From an uncultured Lachnospiraceae bacterium (GTDB taxonomy: Bacteria; Bacillota; Clostridia; Lachnospirales; Lachnospiraceae): 64,000 nt of DNA. The position numbers and the translations under genes were made by a program. Below the pieces are notes generated by a model. The model saw nothing but the letters and a program-made list of their open reading frames with translations. It ran no database searches and was not told the DNA's origin. Each line of letters starts with the position of its first letter. Position 1 is the first letter of the stretch. The DNA lies in contig CABSCP010000024.1 of NCBI GenBank assembly GCA_902476265.1, forward strand, positions 1 to 64,000, written 5' to 3'. Shown piece after piece: positions 47,718 to 56,896 of the stretch.

Positions 47718-49778
47718 ATGGCCGAAAAGCATGGCAATTTATCAATCAACAGTGAAAACATTTTTCCGATTATCAAAAAATGGCTGTATTCCGATCATGA
47801 CATTTTTTACAGGGAACTGATCTCCAACGGATGCGATGCCATCACCAAATTAAAGAAGCTGGACATGATGGGAGAATACACCCTGCCAGAGAATTATAAA
47901 CCTCAGATTCAGGTCATTGTCAATCCGGAAGAAAAGACTTTGAAGTTCATCGATAACGGAATCGGTATGACCGCTGACGAGGTGGAAGAATATATCAACC
48001 AGATCGCTTTTTCCGGCGCTACCGATTTTATTTCCAAATATAAAGATAAGGCCAACGATGACCAGATCATCGGTCACTTCGGCCTGGGCTTTTACTCCGC
48101 GTTCATGGTGGCGGATGAAGTGCATATCGATACCCTTTCCTGGCAGGCAGACGCCAAACCCGTACACTGGGAATGCGACGGCGGCACGGAATTTGATATG
48201 GGGGAAGGATCCCGGGATCAGGTGGGGACCTGCATCACCCTGTTTCTAAATGAGGACTGCCTGCAGTTCTGTAACGAATACAAAGCAAAAGAAGTCATTA
48301 AGAAATACTGCTCCTTCATGCCCACGGAGATCTATGTTTCCAGAGAGAACACGCCGGAGACGGAGACCATTCTGGCCAGCGAGAAACTGGACAGCGACCG
48401 GGTGATCGAAGAAGTCAAGAAGGAGAAGGATGAAGATCCCGACAAGCTCAAAATTGCCAGAAGGCCGGAGCTGATCAACGATCCCCATCCCCTCTGGATG
48501 AAGAATCCCAGCGAATGCACGAAAGAAGATTATGTGGACTTTTACCGGAAAGTATTCATGGACTATAAGGAGCCTCTTTTCTGGATCCATCTGAACATGG
48601 ATTATCCGTTCAACTTAAAAGGCATCCTGTACTTCCCCAAGATCAACATGGAGTACGAGTCCATCGAAGGCGTGATCAAACTGTATAACAACCAGGTGTT
48701 CATCGCGGACAACATCAAAGAAGTCATTCCGGAATTTTTACTGCTGTTAAAGGGTGTGATCGACTGTCCTGACCTGCCCTTAAACGTTTCCAGAAGCGCC
48801 CTGCAGAATGACGGCTTTGTGAAGAAAATTTCCGACTACATCACCAAAAAGGTGGCGGATAAGCTGTCCGGCATGTGCAAGACCCAGAAGGAAGAGTATG
48901 AGAAATACTGGGACGATATCGCGCCCTTCATCAAGTTTGGCTGCTTAAAGGATGAAAAATTCTGCCAGAAGATGACCGATTATATTCTCTTTAAGAATCT
49001 GGACGGCAAATATATGACCCTGCCCGAATGTCTGGAAGTGGGTAAATCCGATCCCGATGAGACAAAAGAGGAAGCGGTTGACGAAAACGGCGAAAAGGTA
49101 GAAGCCGAAGTGGTGACCGAAGCGCCTGCAGAGAGCGAAGAGACGGAAGAGAATGCTGAAGAAGAGAAGAAGGAAAAGACCATCTACTATGTCACTGACG
49201 AACAGCAGCAGAGCCAGTATATCAACATGTTCAAGGCGGCGAAGATGGATGCGGTCATTCTCCCCGAACGCATTGACCAGCCCTTCATTTCCCAGCTGGA
49301 GGCGAAGAATGAAGGCATTCATTTCGCCAGAATCGATGCGGATCTGACCGACGCTTTCAAGGCAAAGACCAGCAAGAAGACGCAGGAAGAGTTAAAGGCA
49401 CAGGCCGAGAAGATCGAAAAACTGGTGCAGAAGGCGCTGAAGAATGACAAGATCAAGGTTTCGGTTGAAAAGCTGAAAAATAAAAAGGTGTCCTCTGTCC
49501 TGACCGTATCCGAAGAATCCAGAAGGATGCAGGACATGATGAAGATGTACGGCGGCGATATGGGCATGTTCGGCGCAGAAGGAGAAACCCTGGTGCTGAA
49601 TGCAAACCATCCGCTTGTGACCTATATCACGGAGCACGAAGAAGGCGACAATACCAAGATGATCTGCGAACAGCTGTATGATCTGGCGAAGATCCAGAAT
49701 GCGCCCCTGTCTCCGGAAGCGATGACCAAATTTATCGCCCGTTCCAATGAAATTATGATGCTTTTGGCAAAAGAATAA
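47718..49778 (+). CDS. htpG: Hsp90-family chaperone HtpG
   Basis: A 686-residue Hsp90. ATG 47718 (MAEKHGNLSINSENIFPIIK) follows AAAGGATCGTGATTTTC; an in-frame ATG at 47691 has no site. N-terminal ATPase motifs are present: ELISNGCDAITKLKKL, IDNGIGMT and GHFGLGFYSAFMVAD. The middle-domain catalytic loop is NVSRSALQ. Around residues 445-485 is a Lys/Glu acidic insertion before TIYYVTDEQQQSQYI, not present in classical HtpG. The C-terminus is the short bacterial dimerisation domain. Confidence 0.95.
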   Translation: MAEKHGNLSINSENIFPIIKKWLYSDHDIFYRELISNGCDAITKLKKLDMMGEYTLPENYKPQIQVIVNPEEKTLKFIDNGIGMTADEVEEYINQIAFSGATDFISKYKDKANDDQIIGHFGLGFYSAFMVADEVHIDTLSWQADAKPVHWECDGGTEFDMGEGSRDQVGTCITLFLNEDCLQFCNEYKAKEVIKKYCSFMPTEIYVSRENTPETETILASEKLDSDRVIEEVKKEKDEDPDKLKIARRPELINDPHPLWMKNPSECTKEDYVDFYRKVFMDYKEPLFWIHLNMDYPFNLKGILYFPKINMEYESIEGVIKLYNNQVFIADNIKEVIPEFLLLLKGVIDCPDLPLNVSRSALQNDGFVKKISDYITKKVADKLSGMCKTQKEEYEKYWDDIAPFIKFGCLKDEKFCQKMTDYILFKNLDGKYMTLPECLEVGKSDPDETKEEAVDENGEKVEAEVVTEAPAESEETEENAEEEKKEKTIYYVTDEQQQSQYINMFKAAKMDAVILPERIDQPFISQLEAKNEGIHFARIDADLTDAFKAKTSKKTQEELKAQAEKIEKLVQKALKNDKIKVSVEKLKNKKVSSVLTVSEESRRMQDMMKMYGGDMGMFGAEGETLVLNANHPLVTYITEHEEGDNTKMICEQLYDLAKIQNAPLSPEAMTKFIARSNEIMMLLAKE

Positions 49779-49788
49779 GAGATATGTC

Positions 49789-49825
49789 AAAAAAAGGCCT
49801 TCCCGACATGGGGAGGCCTTTTTTC
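49789..49825. terminator. Bidirectional terminator between htpG and the minus-strand gene
   Basis: AAAAAAAGGCCTTCCC and GGGGAGGCCTTTTTT pair around GACAT. A-run and T-run on both sides allow use from either strand. Confidence 0.9.
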
Positions 49826-49831
49826 GTACTT

Positions 49832-51106
49832 TCAGGTTCCAGGCTCTGCAATCCGGGTCACCGCCGTATAGATGTTAGAAATTCGGTACCAGGTGGGATA
49901 ATCCACAACCCCGGTGGGCGGGATATTAAAAATGCGCTGAAAAGCCCTCACGGCTTCCGCTGTCCGCTGTCCGAATATGCCGTCCGCGGTGATGCGGGGG
50001 ATGGCGGGGAAGTTCTGGGCGATCCGGTTTAACTGTTCCTGCATCTGCTGCACTTTGGAACCGGAAGAACCCAGGGTCAGGTCATAGCCGGGCCAGGAGG
50101 AAGGCACACCGCTGATCGCTTCCGCGGAGTTGATGTACATGTCATTGCCGTAATAATAGCGGATGATTTCAATGGCGGAATAACCTTCGTCCCCTAAAAA
50201 TTTGGAGCCCCACTGGGAAAGGCCCTGACAGTTTACCCGGTTGCCGTCACAATAGCTGGTGAAGATGGGCTGCTGTATGCCGGGACGGGACAGATAGTTG
50301 GCGAAAATGGAGTTTACCAGCCGGTCAATGTTGCTGTAAATATTCCTGCCGTAAATGAATTTCTGGTCATAGGCGGTGGAGGAAGTGATGGTGAACGGAT
50401 AGCCCTGAGAGCGATACCATTCCGTATAGACCCGGTTTAAGGTGAAGGACTGGATGACCAGTATATTGGCATAAATGGTACTTTCCGGCCAGGTGGCATA
50501 AATTTCGGAGGAGACCACATTCTTGATATAGTCCTTATATCGGACATAATAGTTGGGCGCGCTGGCGTCGTCAGGTACGCCGTCGTGGACGATGACAAAT
50601 TCCGGGACCACCACCCGGCTCAAAATGATTTCCCCTGTTTCCGGGTCTGTCTTGATTTCCGCTTCCGGAATTTTGGGAGGGTATTCCCCGTAAAGAGTGT
50701 GGTCGGGAATGAAGATGTCTTCTTCCGGCTGGCCCGGGTCCACTTCCAGCGGATTCATGGAAATGTTCTGAATGCTGAATTCATCGGGAAGAATTTCGGA
50801 ACCCACCACCCGGACCGGTTCAAAGCCGGGCGCTTCCACTTCAAAGGTATATTCCGTATAGGGCCTGGGTTCGGAAGGCTCCAGGGAATATTCCAGGTTG
50901 GGAGCGGGCAGTTCGATCCGCTCTGTCTGGCCCGATTCATTGGTGGTAAGGCGGGCGATGATATCCTCCGGAGTGTCGCTGTTTGCGACAGTGACCGTAG
51001 CTCCCGCCACAGGGACAAAGCCCACGGAGGAGGTGACGTTTATCTGCAGGGTGCCCTCAAATTCATTTTCATCAGGCCCCTGTGCGGCATATAAGGATTT
51101 GGACAT
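49832..51106 (-). CDS. SpoIID/LytB-like domain protein with C-terminal peptidoglycan-binding domain
   Basis: A 424-residue protein. The start at 51106 (MSKSLYAAQG) follows GCGAGGTTTTTTT. Residues 20-140 are beta-sandwich sequence resembling carboxypeptidase-regulatory domains. Around residues 190-320 lies a SpoIID-like domain (EIYATWPESTIYANILVIQS, then NCQGLSQWGSKFLGDEGYSA and IEIIRYYYGND). The C-terminus is a peptidoglycan-binding domain 1 (LTLGSSGSKVQQMQEQLNRI, then TADGIFGQRTAEAVRAFQ). No clear signal peptide is seen. It is preceded by a long hairpin at 51112-51210. Confidence 0.82.
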   Translation of the reverse strand: MSKSLYAAQGPDENEFEGTLQINVTSSVGFVPVAGATVTVANSDTPEDIIARLTTNESGQTERIELPAPNLEYSLEPSEPRPYTEYTFEVEAPGFEPVRVVGSEILPDEFSIQNISMNPLEVDPGQPEEDIFIPDHTLYGEYPPKIPEAEIKTDPETGEIILSRVVVPEFVIVHDGVPDDASAPNYYVRYKDYIKNVVSSEIYATWPESTIYANILVIQSFTLNRVYTEWYRSQGYPFTITSSTAYDQKFIYGRNIYSNIDRLVNSIFANYLSRPGIQQPIFTSYCDGNRVNCQGLSQWGSKFLGDEGYSAIEIIRYYYGNDMYINSAEAISGVPSSWPGYDLTLGSSGSKVQQMQEQLNRIAQNFPAIPRITADGIFGQRTAEAVRAFQRIFNIPPTGVVDYPTWYRISNIYTAVTRIAEPGT

Positions 51107-51210
51107 AAAAAAACCTCGCGCATATTCTTGGTATACAGCCTGCGGACACCGCCTTAGCAGGAGGCCCACAGGCTGCATCTGTTATACCAGTATATGCGCG
51201 GGGATTTTAA
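51107..51210 (-). promoter_or_regulatory. Long leader hairpin with T-run abutting the start codon
   Basis: On the minus strand CCCCGCGCATAT, a second TGGTATA block and CAGCCTGTGG are matched in order by CCGCAGGCTG, TATACCA and ATATGCGCGAGG. Seven T follow, directly before the ATG at 51106. The 3' arm (GCGAGG) contains the likely ribosome-binding site. It is shaped as an intrinsic terminator. It can stop transcripts of the upstream ABC operon and may also sequester the translation start, as an attenuator would. Confidence 0.7.
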
Positions 51211-51237
51211 AAGGTGTATTACTGCCTGGATCGGTTT

Positions 51238-52065
51238 TTAATCCAGATTGAGACATTTTTTCATAATATAACAGGTCAGGTAAAAAGCGGCTGCCGCCAG
51301 GACGAGATCCGCAGCAAAGCTGGCAATATAGATTGTCTGCATGATGGAGGGCATCACCAGGTTTAAAAATTGTTCGGAATCCTCCGCATGTTTGATGATC
51401 ACTCCCGTCATGCCGGGCAGGATAAACAGGGAGGATGCAGTGGAAAGCAGGGCCTGCAGCCCTAAATAGCATAAAATGGAAGCCAGCACCTTATGACGGC
51501 CAAACAGCTGTCCCAAAGAGATTGCCGTATATAAAAGCAGCAGACAGGAGAGGCAGGCAACCAGCATATAGGGAAGAAAGAAAAATAGCATTTGAGGAAG
51601 GCTCCTGCCAAAAAGGCCGGCCAGCGCGGGCAGTAAAGTGGAAAAGTCGGTATCCTCCAGATATGTGATTCTGGGAATTGCCAGGACGGTGACCGGCATG
51701 ACGGTAACAATGGTCAAAATACATGCCAGATAGGTCCACAGCAGACCGGGCAGCAGTTTGGAAAGGATCAGTATCCGGGGCCGCACCGGAAGGGTATGCA
51801 TCAGATAACCTTCGTCGGTATACAGGTTCTTGTAAAAACGGACGCCCAGATAAATGACGATCAGCAGGGCAATGCAGGAGATCATCAGGGTATAGACCAT
51901 GAAAATAGCAAAAGCGCCCAAATTTACTTCCACTTCGGCATCGGGTAACGGCATGAGATAAAAATACAGGGAACATGCCAGAGTCAGGAGCACGGCGGTG
52001 GACAGCGCAATCGTCGGTATTTTCCAGGTTTCAATAAATTCATGCCGCAGCAGTTTCTTTAACAT
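51238..52065 (-). CDS. ABC transporter permease
   Basis: A 275-residue polytopic protein with six predicted membrane segments; for example residues 16-38 (PTIALSTAVLLTLACSLYFY), 50-72, 104-130 and 168-190. There is no nucleotide-binding site. Paired with the ATPase gene whose end it overlaps by seven bases, under a GntR regulator; the layout is like YtrA-type operons that respond to envelope stress. Substrate unknown. Confidence 0.85.
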   Translation of the reverse strand: MLKKLLRHEFIETWKIPTIALSTAVLLTLACSLYFYLMPLPDAEVEVNLGAFAIFMVYTLMISCIALLIVIYLGVRFYKNLYTDEGYLMHTLPVRPRILILSKLLPGLLWTYLACILTIVTVMPVTVLAIPRITYLEDTDFSTLLPALAGLFGRSLPQMLFFFLPYMLVACLSCLLLLYTAISLGQLFGRHKVLASILCYLGLQALLSTASSLFILPGMTGVIIKHAEDSEQFLNLVMPSIMQTIYIASFAADLVLAAAAFYLTCYIMKKCLNLD

Positions 52066-52772
52066 GCGAATACCTCCCGGAAATAAGAATCTACGGATTT
52101 CCCGTAAGTATTGCGGATATCCTCCACACTGGAAGTGAGGGTGACCTTTCCGTCATTTAAAAAGATGACATCGTCCAAAATGGTTTCAATATCGGAAATC
52201 AGGTGGGTGGAAAGCAAAATGGAAGCATCTTCATTGAAATCCCGGATGATGGTTTTCAGGATATAATCCCGGGCGGCGGGATCCACGCCCGCGATGGGTT
52301 CGTCCAGAATATATAAAAGCGCTTTCCTGCTCATGACCATGATCAGCTGCACTTTCTCCTTGGTGCCTTTTGAAAGGGTTTTTAAAGGGCTGTCCGGTGA
52401 AATCTGCAGGGAAGAAAGCATGTCGAGCGCCTTCTTACGGTCGAAATCTTCATAAAAATCGGTAAAATAGGAAACCAGTTCTTTTACCCGGATATGGTCG
52501 GGCAGATAAGAACGCTCCGGCAGGTAGGATACACAGGCCTTGGTTTCCACACCGGGCAGATTCCCGGCGATCAGGATCCGGCCCCGGGAGGGGACGAGAA
52601 GGCCGTTCATCAGTTTGATCAGGGTGGATTTGCCGCTTCCGTTGGGGCCAAGCAGACCGATGATCCTGCCCTTTGGAATGTCCAGGCTGATGTCTGAAAG
52701 AGCGCTTTTTTTTCCGTAATTTTTGGAGAGATTACGGATGGAAACAAGGCTGCCGGCATTCATTTCATTCAT
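52059..52772 (-). CDS. ABC transporter ATPase
   Basis: A 237-residue nucleotide-binding domain. Walker A GLLGPNGSGKSTLIKLM, a degenerate signature (LKTLSKGTKEKVQLIMVMS, where LSKGTKE replaces LSGGQ), Walker B ALLYILDEPIAGVDPAA and the switch His in LLSTHLISDIE. GGGAGGAAAGGAGC precedes the ATG. It overlaps the GntR gene by eight bases, so the three genes form one operon. Confidence 0.93.
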   Translation of the reverse strand: MNEMNAGSLVSIRNLSKNYGKKSALSDISLDIPKGRIIGLLGPNGSGKSTLIKLMNGLLVPSRGRILIAGNLPGVETKACVSYLPERSYLPDHIRVKELVSYFTDFYEDFDRKKALDMLSSLQISPDSPLKTLSKGTKEKVQLIMVMSRKALLYILDEPIAGVDPAARDYILKTIIRDFNEDASILLSTHLISDIETILDDVIFLNDGKVTLTSSVEDIRNTYGKSVDSYFREVFAC

Positions 52773-53139
52773 GCTCCTTTCCTCCCTCCTCTTCGGAAAG
52801 CAAACGGATGATTTCCTTTCTGCTAAACCCCAGGCTCTGCATCCTGGTTAAAAAGAGAACGATCTGTTCTTCTGCCAGTTCTTTTCGGATGTCATTGATC
52901 ATGTTTGTGTCCTCCGTGACGATACGCCCGCTGGTGCGCATTGTGATGATGAGTCCTGTGCGTTCCAGTTCGGTAAACGCTTTCTGCATCGTATTTGGGT
53001 TAACGCTGGCCGTAGAGGCCAATTCCCGCACGCTGGGCAGCCGTCCGCCGGGCGGGTACATGCCGGAAACGATGTCGGTTTTGAGACGCTCGACCAATTG
53101 CGAATAGATGGGACGGTCCGAATCAAGTGTCCATGCCAT
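52765..53139 (-). CDS. GntR-family regulator (YtrA type)
   Basis: A 124-residue regulator. I prefer the start at 53139 (MAWTLDSDRPIYSQ) after AAAGGAGCATGGAA; longer versions start at 53157 or 53145. The winged helix-turn-helix is PPGGRLPSVRELASTASVNP, then NTMQKAFTELERTGLI. The short C-terminal helix region without a large effector domain is the YtrA type. It probably represses its own operon through the palindrome at 53162-53187. Confidence 0.9.
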   Translation of the reverse strand: MAWTLDSDRPIYSQLVERLKTDIVSGMYPPGGRLPSVRELASTASVNPNTMQKAFTELERTGLIITMRTSGRIVTEDTNMINDIRKELAEEQIVLFLTRMQSLGFSRKEIIRLLSEEEGGKEHE

Positions 53140-53161
53140 TTCCATGCTCCTTTCCATAACT

Positions 53162-53210
53162 GTATCATTAGATTAATACAATGATACTTCCGGAAGCTTC
53201 CCTTGTCAAG
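53162..53210 (-). promoter_or_regulatory. GntR operator and promoter of the ABC operon
   Basis: GTATCATT (53162-53169), ten bases, AATGATAC (53180-53187) form a palindrome about 25 bases before the GntR start. On the minus strand a -35 TTGACA (near 53205-53210) with a 17-base spacer leads to a TATCAT -10 that lies within the palindrome, so binding should block the promoter. Confidence 0.8.
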
Positions 53211-53282
53211 CAAAGGTTGCAGGATAAAATAAAATAAGGTAAAATGTAAGTATTCATTTTGACGAAAAAGGGGGCGGAAACC

Positions 53283-56200
53283 GTGAGGGAAATGAGAGAA
53301 CGCATCATGACGGAAGGCTATCACAGGACAAAAGGCACGCTGGAATTTTCCTTAAAACAGGTGGAGCTCATGCCGTCGCCTGATGAGAAAGCGGAAGGCT
53401 TTTTTGAAATTACGGGCACGCCCGGGGTGGTCACGGAAGGGTTTGTGCGCGCCCAGGACGAACGGATGCAGTGCCTGACCCCTTATTTTAACGGGAGCAG
53501 GGAACAGATCGAATACCGGTTTGATGCCAGGGACATGCAGGACGGCGAAACCCGAAGAGGACGGTTCCTGGTGATCTCAAACCACGGTGAATACGAACTG
53601 CCCTGGAAGGTTACCGTTCGGAAAAAGCCTGCGGAAAGCTCTCTGGGCGAAATCAGGAACCTGTTCCATTTTACGAATCTTGCCAGGGCTAACTGGCAGG
53701 AAGCCGTGAAATTTTTTTATACCAAAGAATTCAAGCGAATCTGCGGGGAAGAAAAGGAGGATCTTTTTAACCTTTACAGAGGGCTGTCCCAAAGTTTTGG
53801 CAACGAGGCGAATGTGGAGGAATTTCTTGTGGCTGTGAAAAAGAAACAGCCCATTTCCTTTTCGGCGGTCCGCAAGGAAATCTGCATCACCGATATGAAG
53901 GGGCGTGTCAGCGAAGAAATCCAGATCATGAAAAACGGCTGGGGGCCCATTCATCTCCAGGCTGAGGCGAAGGGCAGCTTTCTCACCCTGGAAAAGAGCT
54001 GGATCGGAGAGGATGACTTTTTGGGCAATCTCTGCAGGGTGCCTGTTTTTATGGATGAGAGCAGGATGCACGCCGGCAGGAATTTCGGAGAGGTGGTATT
54101 TACCGGAATCGGAGGCAGTTTTTCGGTGACGGTGACGGTGGAACGACGCACTCTGCGGGCCAGGGCCAGAGATAGGCGGAGCCTGGAAGAAAAGAAGTGC
54201 AACATGCGCATGGTGAATCTGTATCAGCAGCTGCGGATGAAAAAGCTGGATATGGAAAAATGGCGCATCCAGGCCAGGGAATGTGTGGAGGAAATGGCTC
54301 ATCTGACGGAGAAAAGAGCGGTTCCCAAATTGTTTTCGGCCCAGCTTCTGATGACCGAGGACAGGATGGAGGAAGCAGGCTGGATCCTGGAGCACGTGGA
54401 GCCGCTGCTGGATCGGGAGGATCCGGCGGTATACTGTTACTTTTTGTATTTGACCACCCTTTATAACCGGGAGGAAAGCGATACCCGCAGGACCACCGAA
54501 GAAGTGAAAGCCATTTTCAGACAGAACCCGGGAGAATGGAGAATTGCCTGGCTTCTTTTGTTTTTATCCGGAGAATTAAACCGCAGCGCTTCCAAAAAGT
54601 GGGCTTTTCTGGAAGCCAGGTTCCGGGAGGGCTGTACCAGCCCGGTGCTTTACCTGGAAGCGCTTCAGGTTCTGAATGTAGGGCCGGCGCTTTTAATGAA
54701 GCTGGACGGGATTGCAAAAAGGGTCTTGATGTACGGTGCCAGAAACGGCATACTGGGCGCAGATCTGGCAGGGCATGTGGCGGAACTGGCAGAGCGGGAA
54801 AAATACTACGATCCGATCCTTTTTGAAATCCTGAAGCTGATCTGGGAAAAAAGGCCGGACCCCGGGATCCTTCAGGCCATATGCTCGCTTTTGATCAAGG
54901 GAGGGAAGACCGGGCCCGCTTATTATGGATGGTATCTGAAAGGTGTGGAGAAAAAGCTGAGGATCACCAGGCTTTATGAATATTATCTGATGAGCATCGA
55001 TTTGAACCGGGACGTGGAGATCCCCAAAATTGTGCTGCTTTATTTCGCCTATCAGAGCAATCTGGAGTATGAATACGCCGCTTATCTGTACGCATATGTG
55101 GAAAAGCATAAGGAAGAGGATCCGGATCTTTATATTACCTACCGGCCTCAGATAGACCGGTTCGTGCTGGACTGCCTTTATAAGGGAAGGATCAGCAGGA
55201 ATCTCGCCAGCCTCTACACAGCGATTCTCACCGGGCCTATGCTGACAAAGGAAAATGAACGGGCTCTGGCCGAACTTTTGTGTACGGTGGAAATCACCTG
55301 TAACGAAAAAGGAAAAAAGAAGCTGGTGGTGGTACATGCCAGGCTGAAAGGAGAAAAGGCCTGGGTGATGAATGAAGGCTGTGCCTGTGTGGATCTTTAC
55401 AGCGGACAGGACATGCTTTTTTTGGAGGATGAAGCCCGCAACCGGCGGCTGATCAATGAGGAAGTGCAAAAGAGGCCCCTGTTCGAAAAATATGCACGGC
55501 CCCTGTCCGCCGTCGGGGATGTGCTGACCTGCCATCTGGCGGCAGCGGATGTGGAGCAGATTGTGGTCAGGCCCGAAAATGCGGCCAGTTATCTGGCTAT
55601 CGTGCGGGAGCCGGTTCTGACCTCTGTTTACGGAAGAAGGGTGCGGATCGCGCTGCTGCGTTTTTTACGGGAACAGGACCGTACGGAAGAATTGGACGGT
55701 CTGTTAAAGGAGCTGGAAAAAGAGGATGTGGACCCGGCGGACAGGATGGAAGTGGTGCGCTGTCTGGTGCTGCAGGGGTTTTATGAAAAGGCCTATGCGT
55801 GGCTGGAGGGAGCGGATTTCGGACAGCTGGATGCCAGAATCGGGATGCGGCTGTGCAGCCGGCTTCTGGAGCAACAGCTTTTTACAGAAGAAGGACGGCT
55901 GACGTCTCTGTGCTTCTTTTCCGCATTGAACGGAAAGTATGACGGACGGATCCTGCAGCAGTTGAACAGCCGTTATGAAGGCAGTATTCCGGAGATGGAG
56001 GCGCTCAGGGAAGCGGCGGAAGGGTTTGGCATCAACACCTATCCCCTCTGCGAACGGATCATGGAGCAGATGCTGTTTACGGACAGGGATGTGACGGAGC
56101 GCACGGATCTGCTGCGCCAATATGTGCAGGAAGGCGGCAGAAGTGAACTGGAGGGTGCGTTTCTGCATCGGTGCGCCTATAGTTATGTGATGGAAAATCA

Positions 56201-56840
56201 GCCCGTCCATGTTTCTGTGATCTTCGATATTTTAAGGATGCACAGGGCCGGAGAGCGGATTACGGATATGTGCAGAATGGCCTGTCTGCAGTATTATGCC
56301 AGAAACCGGGATGCCATGGATGCAGGCGCTGAGGAGGCCGTGAAGAAGCTGGGAGAGGAATTGCTCGCATCAGGCAGGATCGTCCCGGTACTGAAGGAGT
56401 TTGCGGATCTTATTCCGGGAGCGGAACTTTTGCTGGATAAAACCTTCGTTGTGTTTAAGGGAAAGCCGGATCAGAGAGCGGTTCTCAATTACCGCATCCT
56501 GCGCGGCAGCGATGTTATAGAGGATTATCAAAGCATGGAAATGCAGCATGTTTATGAAGGAATTTCCGTGACGGCGTTCATTTTATTTCCGGGAGAGAGT
56601 CTGCAGTATTTTGTCACAGATGCAAAACAGACGAAAGAGATAGAAGACAGCGGCATTTTAAAGGCGGAAGAATGCATAGGTGCGGCTGAAGAGAGCCGGT
56701 ATGGAATGCTGGGGGCGGTTACCGCCCGGCATCTTTCCGGACAGCTTACGGAAAACGGGCAGTGGCAGAGCCTGGAACTTTTAAATCGTTATTTGTATAC
56801 GGATTATTGCGTGAGAGCGCTTTTTAAACCGCTGGGTTAA
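53283..56840 (+). CDS. Large DUF5717-like protein of unknown function
   Basis: A 1186-residue cytosolic protein. GTG 53283 follows AAAAGGGGGCGGAAACC; ATG 53292 and 53307 are alternatives. Residues 30-300 are beta-rich (TLEFSLKQVELMPSPDEKAE; VTRKKPAESSLGEIRNL-type). The long centre (about 330-900) is helical and repeats in a TPR-like manner, and the C-terminal 180 residues are beta-rich again (TFVVFKGKPDQRAVLNYRIL). It resembles DUF5717 family proteins of Lachnospiraceae, which occur next to DUF5716 genes. No catalytic motif is recognised. Confidence 0.65.
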   Translation: MREMRERIMTEGYHRTKGTLEFSLKQVELMPSPDEKAEGFFEITGTPGVVTEGFVRAQDERMQCLTPYFNGSREQIEYRFDARDMQDGETRRGRFLVISNHGEYELPWKVTVRKKPAESSLGEIRNLFHFTNLARANWQEAVKFFYTKEFKRICGEEKEDLFNLYRGLSQSFGNEANVEEFLVAVKKKQPISFSAVRKEICITDMKGRVSEEIQIMKNGWGPIHLQAEAKGSFLTLEKSWIGEDDFLGNLCRVPVFMDESRMHAGRNFGEVVFTGIGGSFSVTVTVERRTLRARARDRRSLEEKKCNMRMVNLYQQLRMKKLDMEKWRIQARECVEEMAHLTEKRAVPKLFSAQLLMTEDRMEEAGWILEHVEPLLDREDPAVYCYFLYLTTLYNREESDTRRTTEEVKAIFRQNPGEWRIAWLLLFLSGELNRSASKKWAFLEARFREGCTSPVLYLEALQVLNVGPALLMKLDGIAKRVLMYGARNGILGADLAGHVAELAEREKYYDPILFEILKLIWEKRPDPGILQAICSLLIKGGKTGPAYYGWYLKGVEKKLRITRLYEYYLMSIDLNRDVEIPKIVLLYFAYQSNLEYEYAAYLYAYVEKHKEEDPDLYITYRPQIDRFVLDCLYKGRISRNLASLYTAILTGPMLTKENERALAELLCTVEITCNEKGKKKLVVVHARLKGEKAWVMNEGCACVDLYSGQDMLFLEDEARNRRLINEEVQKRPLFEKYARPLSAVGDVLTCHLAAADVEQIVVRPENAASYLAIVREPVLTSVYGRRVRIALLRFLREQDRTEELDGLLKELEKEDVDPADRMEVVRCLVLQGFYEKAYAWLEGADFGQLDARIGMRLCSRLLEQQLFTEEGRLTSLCFFSALNGKYDGRILQQLNSRYEGSIPEMEALREAAEGFGINTYPLCERIMEQMLFTDRDVTERTDLLRQYVQEGGRSELEGAFLHRCAYSYVMENQPVHVSVIFDILRMHRAGERITDMCRMACLQYYARNRDAMDAGAEEAVKKLGEELLASGRIVPVLKEFADLIPGAELLLDKTFVVFKGKPDQRAVLNYRILRGSDVIEDYQSMEMQHVYEGISVTAFILFPGESLQYFVTDAKQTKEIEDSGILKAEECIGAAEESRYGMLGAVTARHLSGQLTENGQWQSLELLNRYLYTDYCVRALFKPLG

Positions 56841-56896
56841 TCAGGAAATCGACAGCCGCGCAAAAGCACGGCAGGGATAGGAAAGGATGCGGACAA

